Below, piece by piece: positions 58,789-64,000 of a stretch of DNA of 64,000 nt (position 1 is its first letter; each line of letters starts with the position of its first letter). This DNA is from Oscillospiraceae bacterium. GTDB taxonomy: Bacteria > Bacillota > Clostridia > Oscillospirales > Ruminococcaceae. Location of the stretch: assembly GCA_018110925.1 (NCBI GenBank), contig JAGAZJ010000025.1, forward strand, positions 46,235 to 110,234, given 5' to 3'. The translations under genes and the position numbers were made by a program. The notes under the pieces were generated by a model. The model was not told where the DNA came from and searched no databases. It saw only the letters and a program-made list of their open reading frames with translations.

Positions 58789-60444
58789 ATGAATGCAGGC
58801 AAATATTCAAGAGGTTATTTCTGTCCGCCGGAACCATGCTTTGACTGGGTAAAAAAAGAGTACATCGACAAAGCGCCAAAGTGGTGTTCTGTCGATCTTC
58901 GTGACGGTAACCAGGCACTTGTCATCCCCATGAGCCTTGAGGAGAAGCTGGAGTTTTTCAGAAAGCTGGTGGATATAGGGTTCAAGGAGATAGAGGTGGG
59001 ATTTCCCGCAGCATCCGAAACGGAATATGAGTTCTGCCGCACACTCATAGAAAAGGATATGATACCCGATGATGTGGCGATACAGGTGCTCACACAGTCA
59101 AGAGAGCACATCATCAGAAAGACATTTGAGGCCATAGACGGATGTAAGAACGTTATAGTCCACCTTTATAATTCCACATCGGTAGCTCAGAGAGAACAGG
59201 TGTTCAGAAAGAGCAAGGAAGAGATAAAGCAGATAGCCATCGACGGTGCAAAGCTCTGTGAGCAGTTCAGGCAGACATCAAAGGCGAATATACGCTTTGA
59301 GTATTCACCGGAGAGCTTTACCGGCACTGAGCCCGAATATGCTCTGGAGGTATGCAATGCGGTCATTGATATATGGAAGCCCACTGCCGACAGAAAGGTG
59401 ATAATCAATCTGCCCGTTACAGTGGAGATGTCACTGCCTCATGTATATGCATCACAGATAGAGTACATTTCCAAGCACCTTCACAGCAGGGAAAATGTGG
59501 TCATATCGCTCCACCCTCATAATGACAGGGGCTGCGGAGTGGCTGATGCAGAGCTCGGTATTCTGGCAGGCGGCGAAAGGATAGAGGGCACCTGTTTCGG
59601 CAACGGTGAAAGGACAGGAAATGTTGATGTGGTGACGCTGGCGATGAATCTGTACTCCCACGGGATAGACCCCGGACTCGACCTGTCCGATATGCAGTCT
59701 CTCGTTGAGGTGTATGAAAGGGTAACAAAAATGAAGATAGGGGAGCGTACCCCTTATGTGGGTAGCCTTGTCTTTGCCGCATTTTCGGGCTCTCATCAGG
59801 ATGCTATCGCCAAGGGCATGAAGTGGCATGAGGAACATGACCCGGATCACTGGAACGTTCCCTATCTTCCCATTGACCCGAAGGATGTGGGCAGGGAGTA
59901 CGAAGCGGATGTCATACGCATTAATTCTCAGTCCGGCAAGGGCGGCATCGGTTATATCATGGAACAGATGTTCGGCATAGATATGCCGCCTAAGATGCGT
60001 GAAAGCTTCGGCTATGCGGTCAAGAGCATTTCCGACCATATACACAAGGAACTCAGTCCCGCAGAGATCGAGAAGATATTCAACGATAAATATGTCAATG
60101 TTGAGACATCCTTTGCTATCGATGAATTTCACTTCAAGCGCAAAAACGGCATAACCGCAGATGTTGCCATAATAAAGGACGGCAGGAGCATATCCCGTGA
60201 GGCTGTCGGCAACGGCCGTCTTGATGCAGTGTCAAATGCTCTCAAGGATTCTCTCGGTATCGACTTTACAGTAGTGACATACAAGGAGCACGCCCTTGAG
60301 ACCACATCAAGGTCAAAGGCAGCCGCATATGTGGGCATAGAGACAAAGGACGGCATATTCTGGGGCGCAGGTATAAAGACGGATATCATTGATGCATCCG
60401 TCAGCGCTCTTGTATCCGCCGTAAACAACAGCGGACTTGTCTGA
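58789..60444 (+). CDS. leuA: 2-isopropylmalate synthase (LeuA2 type)
   Basis: The 551-residue protein has the catalytic barrel with WCSVDLRDGNQALVIPM, EVGFPAASETEYEFCR, ISLHPHNDRGCGVADAELG (metal HxH), GNGERTGNVDVVTL, and a C-terminal regulatory domain (about 430-551; ALETTSRSKAAAYVGIETKDG) for leucine feedback. The NQAL-form DLRDGNQ marks the yeast-like LeuA2 group rather than DTTLRDGEQ. It condenses acetyl-CoA with 2-ketoisovalerate, the first leucine-specific step. ATG 58789 is preceded by GGAGG; ATG 58771 lies in front of it. Confidence 0.95.
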   Translation: MNAGKYSRGYFCPPEPCFDWVKKEYIDKAPKWCSVDLRDGNQALVIPMSLEEKLEFFRKLVDIGFKEIEVGFPAASETEYEFCRTLIEKDMIPDDVAIQVLTQSREHIIRKTFEAIDGCKNVIVHLYNSTSVAQREQVFRKSKEEIKQIAIDGAKLCEQFRQTSKANIRFEYSPESFTGTEPEYALEVCNAVIDIWKPTADRKVIINLPVTVEMSLPHVYASQIEYISKHLHSRENVVISLHPHNDRGCGVADAELGILAGGERIEGTCFGNGERTGNVDVVTLAMNLYSHGIDPGLDLSDMQSLVEVYERVTKMKIGERTPYVGSLVFAAFSGSHQDAIAKGMKWHEEHDPDHWNVPYLPIDPKDVGREYEADVIRINSQSGKGGIGYIMEQMFGIDMPPKMRESFGYAVKSISDHIHKELSPAEIEKIFNDKYVNVETSFAIDEFHFKRKNGITADVAIIKDGRSISREAVGNGRLDAVSNALKDSLGIDFTVVTYKEHALETTSRSKAAAYVGIETKDGIFWGAGIKTDIIDASVSALVSAVNNSGLV

Positions 60445-60472
60445 AAGACATAGAACATAGAATATAAATTAC

Positions 60473-60510
60473 AACGCTCGGTCATCCTGTACGGTATGGC
60501 CGAGCGTTCT
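60473..60510 (+). terminator. Hairpin after leuA
   Basis: AACGCTCGGTCAT ... TATGGCCGAGCGTT stem, then CTGCTT. Confidence 0.6.
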
Positions 60511-60512
60511 GC

Positions 60513-60541
60513 TTGACACAAATAACCAAAAGTGTTATACT
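60513..60541 (+). promoter_or_regulatory. Predicted promoter of the CDF transporter gene
   Basis: TTGACA, 17 bases, TATACT; leader about 55 bases. Confidence 0.75.
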
Positions 60542-60603
60542 CTATAATACGATGATGTGCTTTTTTGAAACTCATCGGTAAGAAATATGACAGGAGAGCA
60601 GTT

Positions 60604-61743
60604 ATGGCCACATATACACAGTCCGAAAGAGAAAAGATAATAGTCAAAACAAGTATCACCGGTATTGCGGTGAATGTGCTCCTTGCAGGAGCAAAAGCGG
60701 CAGTCGGTCTCATCACCAATTCCATCGCTGTCACGCTCGATGCAGTAAATAATCTGTCGGATGCGCTTTCATCCATAATCACTATCGTGGGTGCAAAGCT
60801 CGCCGCAAAGCTGCCTGATAAAAAGCATCCTCTGGGCTATGGCAGGATAGAGTATATGAGTGCCATGATAGTTGCGGCGATAGTGCTGTACGCAGGTATC
60901 ACATCTGCCGTGGAATCCGTGAAAAAGATAATATCGCCGGAAAAGGCGGAATATACCGTTGTGTCTCTCGTTATGATAGCCGCCGCGGTCGGCGTGAAGC
61001 TGATACTGGGCACATATGTGAAAAAGCAGGGCGAAAGGGTGAATTCCGCCGCACTTGAAGCATCGGGAAAGGATGCCCTTTCAGATGCGGTGCTGTCTGT
61101 CTCGGTGCTTGCATCGGCGCTCGTTTTCCTGTTAACGGGTCTGTCTCTTGAAGCATTTGTGGGTCTTGTCATATCGGTGTTTATAATCAGGGCAGGCCTT
61201 GAAATGCTGTCAGAGACACTTGACGACATACTGGGAAAGCGTGCCGACAGCGAGCTCACCGCCACGATAAAGGCTATTATCAATGAAGAGCCTGAGGTCA
61301 GGGGTGCATATGACCTCATACTGAACAACTACGGTCCGGACAAGAATATAGGCTCTGTGCATATAGAGCTTGACGATACGATGAGCGTGAGGGAGCTTGA
61401 CGGCCTCACACGCCGTTTAGAGGAAAAGGTATATGAGCGGACAGGTGTTATCCTTACGGGTGTGGGAGTGTACTCCTACAACACAGGGAACGATGCAGCC
61501 GCTGAACTGAGAAATGAAGTGATAAAGACCGTTCTCTCCCACGAATGGGCACTTCAGGTACATGGTTTCTATGCCGATACCGACGAAAAGAAAATGCGCC
61601 TTGATGTGGTAATGAGCTTTGACATATCCTCAAAGGAGGGAAAGGAGATCATTACAAAGGAGCTGTGTGATAAGTTCCCCGGCTATGATATCTCCGTATC
61701 GCCCGATGTGTATATAACCGATATAGAGGAAAGTGAGGACTGA
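60604..61743 (+). CDS. Cation diffusion facilitator (CDF) transporter
   Basis: From ATG 60604 (AGGAGA upstream) the 379-residue protein has six membrane helices (first about 18-36), the metal-site sequence DAVNNLSDALSS near residue 40, HPLGYGRIEY, DALSDAVLS near 155, and a cytoplasmic C-terminal domain with a second, extra ~90-residue tail (about 290-379). CDF proteins export zinc, manganese or iron. The DAVNNLSD/DALSDA sites fit zinc or manganese. Confidence 0.92.
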   Translation: MATYTQSEREKIIVKTSITGIAVNVLLAGAKAAVGLITNSIAVTLDAVNNLSDALSSIITIVGAKLAAKLPDKKHPLGYGRIEYMSAMIVAAIVLYAGITSAVESVKKIISPEKAEYTVVSLVMIAAAVGVKLILGTYVKKQGERVNSAALEASGKDALSDAVLSVSVLASALVFLLTGLSLEAFVGLVISVFIIRAGLEMLSETLDDILGKRADSELTATIKAIINEEPEVRGAYDLILNNYGPDKNIGSVHIELDDTMSVRELDGLTRRLEEKVYERTGVILTGVGVYSYNTGNDAAAELRNEVIKTVLSHEWALQVHGFYADTDEKKMRLDVVMSFDISSKEGKEIITKELCDKFPGYDISVSPDVYITDIEESED

Positions 61744-61748
61744 CAGAG

Positions 61749-62330
61749 ATGAGAGAACTGGACAGACAGGTATTCTATTCGGGGCTTCACAGGGCTCTCG
61801 TTTACCACTATAAGGATGAAGGGGAGCGTATCTGGCAGGAGGCTGCTGATGAATATGACAGGATAGTATCAGATCCCCGCTTTAAACATCACAAGGGCAG
61901 TATGGCTGTTCCTGCGGCAGCACTGCGACGTGTGCTCAGAGCTCACGGCAGGAACGCAGACAGGATACTTCAGTGGTACGGCGGCAAAATTGGTGTAAAG
62001 CTGGCAGGGGTTGTCAGAAAGCTGACACGCATCCCGTTTCTGGAGGATATTCTATGGAAGAATGCCGAAACTCTGTCAGATGTGATGAGCAGTGAAAGGA
62101 AGGGCTACAAACGGAGACTTGTAAGCAAACCGCCCGTTATGTACGGCGTTGATATACTCTCATGTCCCTATCACGAAATATGCAAGGAGCTAGGTGAAGA
62201 AAAAGCGGCACTGTGCATATGTAAGATGGACGCCAACTTTTCAAAGGGCTTTGACAGGATAAAGTATGACAGGAATTCCGCCCTTCCCGAGGGAGCAGAC
62301 TGCTGTGAATACAGGCTTACCCACAGATAA
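61749..62330 (+). CDS. L-2-amino-thiazoline-4-carboxylic acid hydrolase-family protein
   Basis: The 193-residue protein ends with the family signature CPYHEICKELGEEKAALCIC, then KMDANFSKGFDRI and GADCCEYRL (PF14196-like), with several cysteines. The N-terminal half is helical (LHRALVYHYKDEGERIWQEA). The named activity is known in few members and may not apply here. It follows the CDF gene by five bases, so it is probably cotranscribed. Metal binding by its cysteines is possible but inferred. Confidence 0.78.
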   Translation: MRELDRQVFYSGLHRALVYHYKDEGERIWQEAADEYDRIVSDPRFKHHKGSMAVPAAALRRVLRAHGRNADRILQWYGGKIGVKLAGVVRKLTRIPFLEDILWKNAETLSDVMSSERKGYKRRLVSKPPVMYGVDILSCPYHEICKELGEEKAALCICKMDANFSKGFDRIKYDRNSALPEGADCCEYRLTHR

Positions 62331-62382
62331 GACGGTGGGTCGGGACACAGAGCAATTGTCGAAATTATTAATAAAATGATAC

Positions 62383-62411
62383 TTGATTTTTTCTGCTTTA
62401 TGATTTATTAT
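62383..62411 (+). promoter_or_regulatory. Predicted promoter of the last GNAT gene
   Basis: TTGATT, 17 bases, TATTAT; about 30 bases before the ATG. Confidence 0.55.
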
Positions 62412-62445
62412 AGTATCGTTACGACACAATGAAAGGAAACTTGAT

Positions 62446-62922
62446 ATGATAAATTACCGCAAGGCTACTCCATCGGATATTCCCGACATAATAAATATGC
62501 GTCTGGGTTATATGCATGAGACCCACAATGATCTGGATGACAGTGTGTTTGACGAGATAGCCTCCAAATCCGCAGGATACTTTCAGGAGCATCTTAACCG
62601 TGACTGCGTGGTCTATCTTGCGCTTGACGGTGACACAGTTGCGGGGTGCGTGTTCTTTCTGCTGATAAACAAGCCTGCCAGTCCGCTTTTCATTACGGGC
62701 AAGACAGGCACACTGATGAATGTTTTCACCGTCAGCGCATACCGCCGCAAGGGCATAGCGAAGCACCTTGTCCGGATGGCGATAGATGACGGCAAGGCGT
62801 GGGATCTTTCATATATAGAGCTTCGCTCAACAAATGACGGATATCCGCTCTACAAAAGCCTTGACTTTGTTGAGGACAAGTCTATCTATATGTCGATGAA
62901 GCTGAAACTCGTCGATGACTGA
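62446..62922 (+). CDS. GNAT-family N-acetyltransferase
   Basis: The 158-residue protein has NYRKATPSDIPDIINMRLGY, LMNVFTVSAYRRKGIAKHLV (acetyl-CoA loop RRKGIA) and GYPLYKSLDFVEDKSIY. Full length; substrate unknown. AAAGGAAA precedes the ATG. The amylase-like gene starts 20 bases later and is probably in the same transcript. Confidence 0.9.
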   Translation: MINYRKATPSDIPDIINMRLGYMHETHNDLDDSVFDEIASKSAGYFQEHLNRDCVVYLALDGDTVAGCVFFLLINKPASPLFITGKTGTLMNVFTVSAYRRKGIAKHLVRMAIDDGKAWDLSYIELRSTNDGYPLYKSLDFVEDKSIYMSMKLKLVDD

Positions 62923-62942
62923 TAATGAGAGGAAGTGTTGAA

Positions 62943-64000
62943 ATGTCATCATCACCGGAATGGATCAAAAGATCAGCAGTCTATCATATATATCCCCTTG
63001 GCTTCTGCGGCTGTGAGCGTACAAGGGCAGAGTCCGACGGCAAACAGCACCGCATAAGAAAGGTGCTCGACTGGATACAGCATCTTAAAGCCATGCACCT
63101 TTCCGCAGTATACTTCGGTCCGGTATTTGAGTCCGCCGCTCACGGATACGATACATCCGACTACAAGCTGATAGACGGCAGACTTGGCACAAATGAGGAT
63201 TTTGCCGATGTGTGCAGGGCACTGCATGAAAACGGCATAAGGGTTGTTCTTGACGGCGTGTTCAATCATGTCGGCAGGGAACATTTCGCATTCAGGGATG
63301 TTCAGCAGAACCGTGAGAATTCACGTTATACAGGCTGGTTCTGCAATCTCAATTTCGGCGGCAACAGCCCGTATAATGACGGATTCTGGTATGAGGGCTG
63401 GAACAATTGCTATGACCTTGTGAAGCTGAACCTGCGCAATCCCGAGGTCGTGGATTATCTTCTTGATGCGGTAAAGATGTGGATAGAGGAGTGGGATATC
63501 GACGGCATAAGATTTGATGCCGCCGATTGTCTCGACAATGATTTCATAAAGCGCATACATAATTTCACAAGGGGACTGAAGCCCGATTTCTGGCTCATGG
63601 GCGAGATAATACACGGCGATTACAGGCGCTGGGCAAATCCCGAGATGTTCGACTGTGTGACGAACTATCAGTGCTATAAGGGCATTTATTCGTCCCACAA
63701 TGACAGGAACTATTTTGAAATAGCTCATTCCATAAAGTATCAGATGGGGCAGTACGGCGATATTTATATGTACAACTTTGTGGACAATCACGACGTTGAG
63801 CGTCTTGCTACTCATCTCACCGACTATGACAGGATATACTGCTGCTATACGCTTCTTTACACCATGTACGGCGTTCCGTCGGTATACTACGGGAGTGAAT
63901 ACGGGATAAAGGGTGCAAAGGGCAAGGGCGCTGATGCCGATGTAGCACTCAGACCGTGTCTCGATCTGGACGATATCCCAAACCGTGATGACAAGCTGTA
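62943..64000 (+). CDS. Glycoside hydrolase family 13 (alpha-amylase-like), partial at right edge
   Basis: The open frame runs to the window end without a stop, giving 352 residues. GH13 conserved regions: LDGVFNHVGREH (region I), DGIRFDAADCLD (region II, nucleophile Asp), FWLMGEIIHGDY (region III, acid Glu) and YNFVDNHDVERLATH (region IV). The start SSSPEWIKRSAVYHIYPLGF has no signal peptide, so it is an intracellular maltodextrin-type enzyme. AGAGGAAG precedes the ATG. The C-terminal domain is outside the window. Confidence 0.92.
   Translation, partial: MSSSPEWIKRSAVYHIYPLGFCGCERTRAESDGKQHRIRKVLDWIQHLKAMHLSAVYFGPVFESAAHGYDTSDYKLIDGRLGTNEDFADVCRALHENGIRVVLDGVFNHVGREHFAFRDVQQNRENSRYTGWFCNLNFGGNSPYNDGFWYEGWNNCYDLVKLNLRNPEVVDYLLDAVKMWIEEWDIDGIRFDAADCLDNDFIKRIHNFTRGLKPDFWLMGEIIHGDYRRWANPEMFDCVTNYQCYKGIYSSHNDRNYFEIAHSIKYQMGQYGDIYMYNFVDNHDVERLATHLTDYDRIYCCYTLLYTMYGVPSVYYGSEYGIKGAKGKGADADVALRPCLDLDDIPNRDDKL

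Overview
The window looks like chromosome from a low-to-moderate-GC Bacillota (Clostridia), most likely a Ruminococcus-like member of the Oscillospiraceae/Ruminococcaceae. This is inferred from spoVS-ymdB linkage, a leucine T-box leader, a DivIVA-like protein of ruminococcal type, Gram-positive promoters (TTGACA-17-TATAAT) and strong AGGAGG ribosome sites, plus plant-polysaccharide genes (GH43, CE2-like esterases, SASA esterase, uxuAB, GH13). No phage, IS element, CRISPR array, rRNA or conventional defence island was seen; one tRNA (Lys, TTT) is present.

Layout. 1-4 kb: partial Sir2 deacylase, a repeat-rich intergenic region, an orphan TetR regulator, and a leftward WYL-regulator/ymdB/spoVS group. 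4.2-5.6 kb: rpsF-ssb-rpsR operon with its own promoter, leader and terminator. 5.6-8.1 kb: a secreted InlB-repeat protein behind a long structured leader. 8.2-14.5 kb: GH3 lipoprotein, era, recO, mutS2 and a soluble PocR/MCP-like sensor. 14.5-19.6 kb: uxuA-uxuB, an AraC regulator and a MATE transporter. 20-29.8 kb: one long rightward run (ABC-F, HAD, membrane protein with a frameshift, mnmA, esterase, metF, stand-alone MetH activation domain, metH). 29.8-35 kb: leftward run (nnrDE, CE2 esterase, walJ, trmO, coiled-coil membrane protein). 35.3-37.8 kb: a second CE2-like esterase and a GH43 enzyme. 38-42.7 kb: MacAB-like export system with an embedded lipoprotein. 42.8-53.5 kb: mixed metabolism (HAD, NUDIX, glyA, GNAT, tRNA-Lys, split LRR protein, metY, DivIVA-like, Eis-like). 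53.8-64 kb: fba, a degenerate plus an intact PARG-like macro-domain gene, a serine hydrolase, NUDIX, GNAT, T-box/leuA, CDF transporter, ATC-hydrolase-family protein, GNAT and a partial GH13 enzyme.

How it fits together. One-carbon and methionine metabolism are well represented (glyA, metF, split metH with separate reactivation protein, metY), as are uronate and plant-fibre use. The most unusual signals are non-coding or broken: a three-copy dispersed intergenic repeat, a 9-bp/43-bp nested repeat beside an orphan TetR gene, a large hairpin before the ABC-F promoter, an A-B-A'-B' paired element after metY, two genes interrupted at GGGGG runs, and an AT-rich damaged macro-domain gene placed directly ahead of an intact relative. 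Promoter and RNA calls are by eye; family calls are from recognised motifs without database searches.
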